16,801 nt of DNA from positions 1 through 16,801 of the forward strand of contig CAZCTC010000115.1 of the NCBI GenBank assembly GCA_964501335.1, read 5' to 3'. This DNA is from CAZCTC01 sp964501335 (GTDB taxonomy: Bacteria > Chloroflexota > Anaerolineae > B4-G1 > SLSP01). A program made the translations under genes and the position numbers. The notes under the pieces are model-generated. The model ran no database searches. It saw only the letters and a program-made list of their open reading frames with translations, and had not been told where the DNA came from. Positions 1 to 7,299 of the stretch are shown here, piece after piece (the first letter of the stretch is position 1; each line of letters begins with the position of its first letter).

Positions 1-183
1 AGGGGCGCAGAGTGCGTCGCCGGGATGGTTCCGGAAAAGCCCATGTTTTCGTGCGCATTCTGATGCGCACGAAAACATACACAAAAAAACGCTCTCTGCC
101 TGCTTCGCACCGTGCGTCATGTTTACGGGAAAAAGATCATTTGCGGGACGTTACCAGGCTATAGAGCCCTATTTTCAGGACAG
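1..183 (-). repeat. CAGA-hairpin element, copy A (reverse orientation)
   Basis: Read on the minus strand, this copy has TAACGTCCCGCAA (rc of 141-153), a GTGCGAAGCAGG block, AGAG, a T-run, and a perfect 16-bp stem at 43-78 with arms ATGTTTTCGTGCGCAT and ATGCGCACGAAAACAT and loop CAGA. GGGCTTTTCC and a diverged tail follow. The segment 162-183 (rc CTGTCCTGAAAATAGGGCTC plus TA) occurs again at 8712-8733 and in part near 8893-8910. It contains the stop codon of the cyclase gene. In this orientation the GC-rich stem followed by GGGCTTTT could act as an intrinsic terminator for the cyclase unit; that role is inferred. The left boundary may lie outside the window. Confidence 0.8.
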
Positions 184-1710
184 GGTGAACAGCCGGATTG
201 GTTGTTCTTTCCCGCGAACGGTGACGGTTTCCAGGTAGCGGGGCTGGAATTCCTCGGGTAGATTGGCCACTGTGCTTTCGGAGATCAAGAGATCGTGCTG
301 CAACTCTTTGCAGAGCGATTCGATCCGTGAGGTCAAGTTGACGGCATCGCCGATGACCGTGTATTCCATGCGGGAGCTGGAGCCGATATTGCCGGCCAGT
401 ACCGGGCCGGTGTGGATGCCGATGCCATTGTGGATAGCGGGGAGGTCGGCGGCAGTTAGTTCAGCGTTAAGGATGAGCCGGGCTTTCCGGATGCGTTGTG
501 CGGCGCGCACGGCGGCGGCGGCGTGATCCGGATCGGTGATCGGGACGCCGAAGACGGCCAGGATGGCATCTCCGATATATTTGTTGACCAGGCCTCCTTC
601 GGCGGTAATACAGCTGCTCATGGCGTCCAGATAGCGGTTGAGCCAGGCGACGATCTGGTCGGGGCGCATTTTTTCGGAGAGGGTAGTGAAGCCGCGGATA
701 TCGCACATCAGGATAGTGGCGGTACGGATTTCTCCTCCCAGTTCCAGATGGCCGGCCAGGACATAATCACGGACACGGGGATCGACCAGCCGGCCGAAGG
801 TATCCTTGATCAGCTCTTTTTCGCGTAGTGAAGCAGCCGTGGCGTTGAGTCCTTCCCCCAGATTGCCGATCTCATCGTTTGAGATGACGGTAATGTGCTG
901 ATCGTAGTTTCCGGCCTGGATTTGAGCGGCGGCCTGCTGCATGGCGACGAGGGGAGTCTGATAGGAGCGGGCGACCAACCGGGTAAGCCAGGCTCCTACG
1001 ACAATCAGTGCAATAGCGATGAGTCCAAATTGCAGGATCAGGGTGTTATACAGTTCGGACTCGAATTGAGCCAGGATGATGCTGTAGAACAGGATGAGCG
1101 GGAAAATGGAGACGGCGAAAAAGTAGATGTAGAAGCGGGCCGAAATGGAAAGATGAATGGTTCCGGGCGCAGTGGAGAGATCTCCTTTGGGAAAAAAGCG
1201 GGGGATGAATTCCTGGCGGTTGATAAATTCTACCAGATAGTAGGTGATGACAAAGACCAGACTGCCGGTGATGATCTGGCTGAGGTTGAAGGTCAGGACT
1301 GAATGGGTAAAGACGGAGGCATAGTGTTGATAGAAGCTGTAAGTGAAATAAAGACATTCCATCAGCCAGCCACTCATACCGATCAGACTGAGGATCAGGG
1401 GGGCGTTGAGGATTCGCCGGCGGGCTAAATCGGAGCTGGTTTTTGTGATGCAGGCTTTGCCGATGGGATAAAGGTAGAAGCCGGAAACGAGGATGGGGAT
1501 GAGGAAGGTGGCGATGGTGACGGCGGTGGATCCTTTCAGCGTTTGTAAAACGATTTCCTGATCGGCGGGCGTGCGGATGAGGTGTGATAGAAAGAGTGAG
1601 AGGATTTGCACTGCAATCAGGTTGGGCATGCCGAAGGCGAAAAAGTAGATCGATCCGACCTGAATGACCGACAAAGGTTTGAGTGTGGGCGTGCCGTGCA
1701 TTTTTTTCAT
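175..1710 (-). CDS. Membrane-anchored class III adenylate cyclase with HAMP domain
   Basis: Predicted to convert ATP to cAMP at the inner face of the membrane. The 511 residues begin with about six hydrophobic helices (roughly 14-40, 63-83, 104-124, 147-163, 193-215, 226-245), followed by a HAMP linker (about 240-297) and a class III catalytic domain (about 328-510). The two metal-binding aspartates are visible: D337 in MCDIRGFT and D381 in KYIGDAILAVF. K377 and D455 (IGDAVNLTSRIE) are the adenine-selecting pair, and N458 and R462 fill the transition-state positions, so ATP is favoured over GTP. All key residues are present, so it should be active as a homodimer. The six-helix N-terminus is not a family I can name and may be a sensor. 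The start overlaps the upstream glycosyltransferase stop as ATGA, which suggests translational coupling; an ATG three codons in is an alternative start. The last codons (CTG TCC TGA) lie in repeat sequence. Confidence 0.95.
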   Translation of the reverse strand: MKKMHGTPTLKPLSVIQVGSIYFFAFGMPNLIAVQILSLFLSHLIRTPADQEIVLQTLKGSTAVTIATFLIPILVSGFYLYPIGKACITKTSSDLARRRILNAPLILSLIGMSGWLMECLYFTYSFYQHYASVFTHSVLTFNLSQIITGSLVFVITYYLVEFINRQEFIPRFFPKGDLSTAPGTIHLSISARFYIYFFAVSIFPLILFYSIILAQFESELYNTLILQFGLIAIALIVVGAWLTRLVARSYQTPLVAMQQAAAQIQAGNYDQHITVISNDEIGNLGEGLNATAASLREKELIKDTFGRLVDPRVRDYVLAGHLELGGEIRTATILMCDIRGFTTLSEKMRPDQIVAWLNRYLDAMSSCITAEGGLVNKYIGDAILAVFGVPITDPDHAAAAVRAAQRIRKARLILNAELTAADLPAIHNGIGIHTGPVLAGNIGSSSRMEYTVIGDAVNLTSRIESLCKELQHDLLISESTVANLPEEFQPRYLETVTVRGKEQPIRLFTLS

Positions 1711-4019
1711 GGCGTTGGGTTCTGGATTTCGATTTCACCCAGGGGAACGAGATCGTAAGGATAGGGGCCGGCGGCGCCGGAGGCGGTCAGGCGGGTGCCA
1801 TCGGTTGCGCGGTAGAGGCCGGCCCAGAGAGGATAGCGTCCGGGCGGCAGGTCGGCCGGGATTTCCAACTGATGGATATCGGGGATTTCATCGCCCGGCT
1901 GCCAGACTGCGGTGGGATAGCCGTCCCCGCGAGGTGGGGCATCGTTTTGGGCGAAGGGCTGGGGCTCTCCGGGGTTCCAGAGATGGACGAAGGCGATCAA
2001 ATCGGGTTCGGGGGCGGCGACGGCGTTCCAGTGGAGCGTGACGGTGAACGCTTGTCCTGCCGTTGCCATAGGGGCATAGTCGGCCCCGCGCAGGATGACG
2101 GCCGTTCCCAGACGGGCATCGAGCGGATGTTCGGGGGTGGGTTGTTTTGTCCGGGCCGGGACGAGATCGACGGCGGCTACGATGGGCGGTTCCAGGGGGG
2201 TGCCGTCGGCGGCACGGGCTCCCATGCGTTCCTGCGTTTCCGGGATGAAGAGTCCGATTTCCAGCCGGTAGCGGAGCGGAGTCTCCGCCTGGGGATCGAT
2301 GGTCAGGCGGTATGTGTCGCAGAAGGTTTGCCCGAGGGGCCAATGGCTGGTGGGCAGGCGCCCCAGGCCCGGGTAGGTGTGGCGTGAGGCGACGATCTGG
2401 TTTTGGGGGCCCAGGAGGTGGATGAAGACCGAATAGTCCTTTTCCATGGCTTGCAGGGCCTTCCAGCAGGCTCTGACGGAGAGGTTGTCGCCGGGATGGA
2501 GGCGGTGGGAATCGAGGTGCAGGCCGATCAGGGCGGCATTTTCATTGTAGTTCAGGGCTATCGGGGTAATGTCGGCCGGCAGTGTCCCGGCGTTGTAGAG
2601 GCGGGGGAGTGCGAAGGTGCTCAGCAGGCGGGCGCCGGGGGCGAGGGCGGCCAGCAGGGCCAGGAGCAGGAGAAAGCTGCGGTTCAGGAAATCCAGCCGG
2701 CGGGGCAGGGAGAGCATTCCGGCGGCCAGCAGCAGGGCCCAGGCGGCAAGGGCCGGGAAGAGCAGGCGGCCGTGGGGGGCTTCTACTTCGCGCATCCATT
2801 GCAACAGCAGGGCCAGGATGGTGAAGAACCAGGCGGCGGCCAGGATTCCGGCGCCGCGTTCTTGCGCGGGACGTCGGAAGAGGGCGAGTGTTCCCCACAC
2901 CAGCAGGGTCAGTCCGGCGAGGCTCAGGATAAGGTAGATGGGATCCGGCCAGAAGATGTGTCCCCAGCCATAGGCGGCCCAGAAAGAGCGGATCAGGAGG
3001 GGGTATTCGGGCCAGAGGGCGAAGAGGGAGATGGGCGCCGGGCGCCCCCAGAGTGTTTTGAGATGGTTGGAGAGTCCGATGGGATCGCCATAGAGCAGGA
3101 AATTGCGTAGATACCAGCTTCCGCCGGTGAGCAGGGCGGCTGTGCTGTAGCCGATCAAGGGGACAATGCTGCGGCGGAAGGCGGCAGGGAGCGGCTCGCC
3201 GGGTGAGCGGCGCAGTCCGGCGGCCAGCAGCGCCAGTCCGACCAATCCCAGGAGCGGGAGGGCGCTGGTTTTGGTCAAAAGGGCCAGTCCGGTGATCATG
3301 CCGGCGAGGGCGGCGCGGCGCAGGGTGAGGCCGTGACGGAGAATGCGGGCGGCGCTCCAGAGGGCGGAGGCGGCAAGGGCGGCGCTGGCGCTGTCATTGC
3401 TGGCGACGCCGCAGAGGAAGATGAATTGGGGCTGGAAGGCGACCAGGGCCGCGGTCAAGAGGGCTCCTTTACGGTTGCCGAAGGTTTCATAGCCCAGTCC
3501 CCAGGCGGCGATGACGGTCAACAGGCCGAAAAGCCAGGAGGTGAAGCGGGCGGCGCGGACGGCGAGGACGCCGCGGGACCAGGGCCACGATTCTTGATCC
3601 GTGTGGATCAGCATATTTTTGTTGTCGGCGGAGTTTCCGGGCGATTGGTAGCCGAAGTTGGGATTGTGTTCATCGAGTAGGGTCAGATTTTCATCGTTGA
3701 AGGGAGCGCTGAAGAGGGCGGCCACGAGGTAGTAGAGCGGCGGCTGAGAGACTTCTTGATTGGCACCGCTGCTGTTGTCTTCCATCGAAGGGAGGCCGTG
3801 GCCTTCGGCGATCCAGCGGAGGTAGGCATAATGTTGGGCTTCGTCGGGGGCTTCGAAGAGCGGGGTGGTCAGGCTGTGGAGCAGGACCAGACCGGTGAAG
3901 GCCAGCAGCAGAATCCCTAAGGCGAGGGGGATACGCGCTAAAAGCCCATTTTTTCGCGCGCCGTCTGCGGCGTGCGAAAAAATAAACAAAATGTTTTTTT
4001 GCGAGAAAAATTCATCCAT
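1707..4019 (-). CDS. GT-C membrane glycosyltransferase (PMT/DUF2142-like) with two C-terminal beta-sandwich modules
   Basis: Likely a polyprenyl-phosphate-sugar-dependent glycosyltransferase or a relative acting at the outer face of the membrane. The 770 residues hold about ten hydrophobic helices from residue 29 to about 470. The first external loop carries the GT-C acidic motif (D59-E60 in FEAPDEAQHY), followed by EVSQPPLYY (89-97). YLRNFLLYGDPIG (303-315) and a HGRLLFPAL segment (416-424) are typical of this superfamily. After the last helix come two extracellular beta-rich modules (about 494-620 and 637-768), related to each other and to those of the upstream gene, each with a W-x-PG-like segment and a Gly-x-Tyr region. 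Acceptor and donor are unknown. Residues 12-25 are encoded by a CAGA-hairpin repeat, and no usual start codon lies downstream of it before the first helix. A modest AGGA lies 11 nt before the ATG. It is 46 bp from the upstream gene and overlaps the cyclase by 4 bp. Confidence 0.88.
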   Translation of the reverse strand: MDEFFSQKNILFIFSHAADGARKNGLLARIPLALGILLLAFTGLVLLHSLTTPLFEAPDEAQHYAYLRWIAEGHGLPSMEDNSSGANQEVSQPPLYYLVAALFSAPFNDENLTLLDEHNPNFGYQSPGNSADNKNMLIHTDQESWPWSRGVLAVRAARFTSWLFGLLTVIAAWGLGYETFGNRKGALLTAALVAFQPQFIFLCGVASNDSASAALAASALWSAARILRHGLTLRRAALAGMITGLALLTKTSALPLLGLVGLALLAAGLRRSPGEPLPAAFRRSIVPLIGYSTAALLTGGSWYLRNFLLYGDPIGLSNHLKTLWGRPAPISLFALWPEYPLLIRSFWAAYGWGHIFWPDPIYLILSLAGLTLLVWGTLALFRRPAQERGAGILAAAWFFTILALLLQWMREVEAPHGRLLFPALAAWALLLAAGMLSLPRRLDFLNRSFLLLLALLAALAPGARLLSTFALPRLYNAGTLPADITPIALNYNENAALIGLHLDSHRLHPGDNLSVRACWKALQAMEKDYSVFIHLLGPQNQIVASRHTYPGLGRLPTSHWPLGQTFCDTYRLTIDPQAETPLRYRLEIGLFIPETQERMGARAADGTPLEPPIVAAVDLVPARTKQPTPEHPLDARLGTAVILRGADYAPMATAGQAFTVTLHWNAVAAPEPDLIAFVHLWNPGEPQPFAQNDAPPRGDGYPTAVWQPGDEIPDIHQLEIPADLPPGRYPLWAGLYRATDGTRLTASGAAGPYPYDLVPLGEIEIQNPTP
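3935..3990 (-). repeat. CAGA-hairpin element fragment, copy B, inside a coding region
   Basis: On the minus strand the sequence reads TTTTGTTTAT, then a 16-bp stem (3948-3983) with loop CAGA and one mismatched pair, then GGGCTTTTAGCG. These are the same hairpin and flanks as in the intergenic copies. The upstream GCGTCCCGC and GCGAAGCAGG blocks are missing. It lies in frame within codons 12-25 of the 770-residue glycosyltransferase gene, before the first transmembrane helix. Confidence 0.75.
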
Positions 4020-4040
4020 GGTTAACTGTGGTCCTATCGA

Positions 4041-4075
4041 ATGGAGAGAAGGGGTTGTTTTTTGTTTATTTTTCT
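4041..4075 (+). repeat. Possible remnant of a CAGA-hairpin element
   Basis: The 46-bp gap between the two glycosyltransferase genes contains GGAGAGAAGGGGTTGTTTTT followed by TGTTTATTTTTC. This resembles the GGGAGAG, T-run and TTTAT segment that precedes the hairpin in full copies. No hairpin follows. The TAA stop of the 918-residue gene falls inside the T-rich part. The match is short and low in complexity, so it may be chance. Confidence 0.3.
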
Positions 4076-6822
4076 TCTATGTCGAGCGGCAACTCAAGGG
4101 CATTGTCGGCCGGAGCACCGGTGGGCATTGAAATGGGCAGCCGTTGGTCTCCGGCGTAAAGTCCAATGCGCAGAAGATAGCGGCCGGCCGGCAGGGCGGG
4201 TAGCGGATGCGAGTCGAGGATATACTCGCCGGGCAGCCAGGTATGCGTGGGGCGTGTGCCTTGAGCGGGCCACGAATCATTCTGAGCGATGGGGATGGCG
4301 GCGGGGTTGTCGGCCGGGACGACGTGGACGAAGATGGAATAGGGGATGTCCGGGGTCGTGCCGGCGCGCCAGGTCAGTGTGAGGGTAAAGGGTTGATTGG
4401 CGGTGAGCTGGGGTGGGTCGAGGCGATAACCGATCAAGTTGGCGAAGTCGGGGCCGAAGTTTGCTTCGACCGGGAGGCGGATGTCGGGGGGGGTAAAGTT
4501 GCGGTTGCCCTGGATGTCTATGTGGGGACCTTGCCAGCCGATGCCGGTGGTAGCGGTGGCGTCATCCAGTAATTCAATTTGAAGCGCTGTTTTTAGATCG
4601 GGCGCCCGGCAGGGGATGGTGAAATTGAAGTGGGTGATCCAGCGATCGCCGGGTTGCCAGGGGCCGTCAGGGGGGACGGGTAAATCGATTTGAGCGGCGT
4701 AATTGTCGAGGGTGACCGCGGTTCGATAGGAGGTCGTCACTGTTTGTTCGGCTTCCCAATAGAGACGGCCGGCGACTTCTCCGCAAGGGGTGACGAGGGT
4801 GGAGTTCAGTTGTACGGCAAGCAGTTTTATGGGGCCTGTCTTTCCGGTGGCGGTAACCGGGGAGGCGGATTCCGGTACGGCAGGTGGTTGGAGGGGATGG
4901 GTGATGGTGATGGGGGGAAGGGGGTAGCTCCCTTCTCCTACGCCCGGTGCGTAAAGTGTAAGCGTGGGGGTGTAAATCCCCAGCGGAAGGTCGTCGGGTA
5001 GAACGAGCTGATAGCGTCCCAGGACGGGAATGCCGGTGCTCCAATGTTCGGGGCGGAAGTCGCCGTTGGCGGCCGGTGTGTCGATTTGTGCCCGGCGGGT
5101 GCCGGCGGCATCGTTCAGGGTAAAGAGCGCCATGTAGAAATGGGCGATGTGGGTGGCGGGATTTGAGGTGGTCCACCAGGCCCGTAGTTCCAGCGGCTGA
5201 TCGATCGGATGAGGGGGGGTGGGCAGTTCATAGCCCCACAGTTGTAAATCGGGCAGCAGGGTCTGGTTGGGGCGGGCGGTGGTCGGCGGTTCCGCGGGGA
5301 ACTCCGCGGTTTGTTTCAGGGTGAAGTGGCGCAATTTCAAATCGTGGAAAGTGGGGAGCGCGTCTGTTTCCGGGCCCAGTTCTTCGAGCAGGGTAGTGAC
5401 CACTTCAGTGGGATCGGTGACGGTATCGAGCCAGCCGATCCACCAGACTCCGGTCGCTTCTTGCAGGCCCTGGTTGAGACCGGCTGCGGCATCATAATAG
5501 TTGACGACATGGTCGACATTGAGCAATTCGTCGGGCGGCAGGGGGATGAGGGTCGCATTTCGGTCGTAGTAAAGCCAGGTCTGATAGACAGAACCGGTTT
5601 CAATGATGACGACTTCGCCGGGGGCCCGGTGTTCCTGTACGTAACGGGCGGCGCCGCGCCAATCGGCGTAGGAATATTCGGAAGGGATGAGTAAATTGTA
5701 ATCGGCAATCAATATCGGGGCCAGGATCAACAGGGTGCCGGGAATGAGCAGGGCCAGAAAGAGCGGTTTGCGTCGGGATGCGGCGGCGCCGGCGCTGCCC
5801 CAGGCGACGGCCAGGGCCAGATAAGGGGCGGGGGCGAAGAGTGTGGTGTGTTGTGAGCCCCATTTGGGCATATTGAGAAAGAGATAGGCCAGCAATCCCA
5901 GGGGGAGGGCGTAACAGATAGGATAGAATGCGGCCAGTGGGCGATAGCGGGCCAGGAGCAGGGAGAGGACAATCAATAATAAAACGGCAGCGCTGATGCC
6001 GGCGGCGTTTTCCGGGGGGAAGTGTTCGATCAGGAGGATGCCGCGAACGGTGATTTCGGCGAAATAGGCGATGGGGAGATGTCCGGCCCAATAGGTGGCA
6101 TTATGGCTGAGGCTATGGAGGGCAGTCCAGGCCCAGGGGGCGTAGAGGATGACGATTGTGAGGGCCGGGCCCAGCAGGGTCAAGATGCCGCGGCGCAGGG
6201 CGGTTTGTCCCTGGCGTGCCAGGGCGTAGAGGGCAAAGAGGCCCTGTCCCAGCAGCCAGAATCCTACAAGAACCAGATGGTAGAGCGAGGCCAGCGTGGC
6301 GGCGGCCCAGATCCAGGCCCAGCGTTTCTGGCGGCGAGGGGTGGTGTTTTGCACGACTTCGACGAGAGCCGCCCCGGAGAGCAGCGTCCAGGTAAGCAGC
6401 GGGCCGTACATACGGACTTCGTGGGCAGCCCAGAGCAGCGGCGGGGCAATTGAGAAGAGGATGAGGGCGGCGAAGGCGGCCAGATTTTGGCGGGTGAGGG
6501 TTCGGACGAGTCTGACGGCGGCGGCGACGGCCAGGAGGCCCATCAAGGCGGAGGGCAGGCGCAGGGCGAATTCGGAATCGCCGGCCAGCGGAATCCAGAG
6601 GCGCAGGAAGAAGTAGTAGACGGGGGGGATCAGTTCGCGATTGGCGAGTTCCACGGTTTTGCTCAAGGGAACGGCGGTGGAGACCCACCAGCAATAGGCT
6701 TCATCGTACCAGAGGCCGGTGGTGGCGAGGGTGCCGAGGCGCAAAGCCAGAGCCGGTAAGAGTGCCAGGGTCAGAAATATGCGGGTTTTTGAATGGGAAT
6801 GTGAGGCTGCAGTTTTGGTCAT
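4066..6822 (-). CDS. GT-C membrane glycosyltransferase (PMT_2/ArnT-like) with large extracellular beta-rich C-terminus
   Basis: Likely transfers a sugar from a lipid-linked donor at the outer membrane face, by family analogy. The 918 residues begin with a basic N-terminus and a first helix (about 15-33). A loop with the catalytic-type motif WYDEAYCWW (D40, E41) and a PPVYYFFLRLW segment (66-76) follow, then about nine more helices to about residue 373. HEVRMYG (134-140) is typical of PMT_2 proteins. A soluble region (about 376-505, DWRGAARYVQ motif) comes next, then three beta-sandwich modules (about 522-642, 664-755, 793-912). The last contains WRA, VFVH-like, W-x-PGE and AGRYLLRIGLY segments, which match the second module of the downstream gene. 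It is the first gene of a three-gene unit. The RBS is weak (AACAGGC directly before ATG). The substrate cannot be told from sequence. Confidence 0.88.
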   Translation of the reverse strand: MTKTAASHSHSKTRIFLTLALLPALALRLGTLATTGLWYDEAYCWWVSTAVPLSKTVELANRELIPPVYYFFLRLWIPLAGDSEFALRLPSALMGLLAVAAAVRLVRTLTRQNLAAFAALILFSIAPPLLWAAHEVRMYGPLLTWTLLSGAALVEVVQNTTPRRQKRWAWIWAAATLASLYHLVLVGFWLLGQGLFALYALARQGQTALRRGILTLLGPALTIVILYAPWAWTALHSLSHNATYWAGHLPIAYFAEITVRGILLIEHFPPENAAGISAAVLLLIVLSLLLARYRPLAAFYPICYALPLGLLAYLFLNMPKWGSQHTTLFAPAPYLALAVAWGSAGAAASRRKPLFLALLIPGTLLILAPILIADYNLLIPSEYSYADWRGAARYVQEHRAPGEVVIIETGSVYQTWLYYDRNATLIPLPPDELLNVDHVVNYYDAAAGLNQGLQEATGVWWIGWLDTVTDPTEVVTTLLEELGPETDALPTFHDLKLRHFTLKQTAEFPAEPPTTARPNQTLLPDLQLWGYELPTPPHPIDQPLELRAWWTTSNPATHIAHFYMALFTLNDAAGTRRAQIDTPAANGDFRPEHWSTGIPVLGRYQLVLPDDLPLGIYTPTLTLYAPGVGEGSYPLPPITITHPLQPPAVPESASPVTATGKTGPIKLLAVQLNSTLVTPCGEVAGRLYWEAEQTVTTSYRTAVTLDNYAAQIDLPVPPDGPWQPGDRWITHFNFTIPCRAPDLKTALQIELLDDATATTGIGWQGPHIDIQGNRNFTPPDIRLPVEANFGPDFANLIGYRLDPPQLTANQPFTLTLTWRAGTTPDIPYSIFVHVVPADNPAAIPIAQNDSWPAQGTRPTHTWLPGEYILDSHPLPALPAGRYLLRIGLYAGDQRLPISMPTGAPADNALELPLDIEEK

Positions 6823-6864
6823 GCCTGTTTCGATCGATTTTGGGCTGGGTTATCGTTTCGGCGA

Positions 6865-6873
6865 AGTATACCA
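6865..6873 (-). promoter_or_regulatory. Candidate extended -10 promoter for the glycosyltransferase-cyclase unit
   Basis: On the minus strand the sequence reads TGGTATACT, an extended -10 (TGn plus TATACT), about 43 bp before the start codon at 6822. No convincing -35 box is seen. This is the only promoter-like match noticed in the gap, and the call is tentative. Confidence 0.35.
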
Positions 6874-6923
6874 CAAACTTTTGGGTTTTTCTTTTATCTG
6901 TTTTTCAGCCTATGGGGTGGGCA

Positions 6924-7080
6924 TTTTAGCGTCCCGCAAAGGGCTTTTGTTGGGTTTGAAACGACGCGCAGTGCGAAGCAGGGGGAGAGAGTTTTTTTGT
7001 TTATATTTTTGCGCGCATAAGAATGCGCGCAAAAATAGGGGTTTTTTCCAGACTAACCGCATAGGTCGAGAGTTTTTTCC
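6924..7080 (+). repeat. CAGA-hairpin element, copy C
   Basis: Contains TTTTAGCGTCCCGCAAAGGG, then GACGCGCAGTGCGAAGCAGG, GGGAGAGAG, a T-run with TTTAT, and a perfect 15-bp stem (7004-7018 with 7023-7037, arms TATTTTTGCGCGCAT and its complement, loop AAGA). GGGGTTTTTTCC and AGACTAACCGCATAGGTCG end it. The stem bases differ from those of neighbouring copy D but pair perfectly. It is one of the best-preserved copies and lies about 50 bp from copy D in the same orientation. Confidence 0.85.
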
Positions 7081-7133
7081 GCTTTTGGGAGTATAGCTGT
7101 ATCGGGAGGATTTTTTTTGACCTGGAGGGTGGG

Positions 7134-7299
7134 TATTTTTGTGTCCCGCAGCCGGCTTTTGTTCGGCTTAAAACGACGTACAGGATGCTACGCGAGGGAG
7201 AGAGTTTCTTTATTCATATTTTCGGCGGCTTTAGAAAGCCGCCGAAAATATGTTTTTTTCGTGTTCTGGGCTTACCGCCCGGGTTGAGAGTTTTTAGCG
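7134..7299 (+). repeat. CAGA-hairpin element, copy D
   Basis: A more diverged copy: GTGTCCCGCAGC, an ACGACGTACAGGATGC block, GAGGGAGAGAG, and a perfect 18-bp stem at 7215-7252 (arms CATATTTTCGGCGGCTTT and complement, central TAGA-like loop). It ends with GAGAGTTTTTAGCG, which overlaps the TAA stop of the secreted protein gene. It lies tail-to-head with copy C in the same orientation. Confidence 0.8.

Noticed and set aside
496..1302. Plus-strand open frames opposite the cyclase
   Set aside because: They are antisense to conserved cyclase motifs and show no family features.
6924..7299. Hairpin copies as a transposon with its own transposase
   Set aside because: No open frame in or between the copies resembles a transposase, and no terminal inverted repeats or target duplications were recognised; any movement would have to be in trans.
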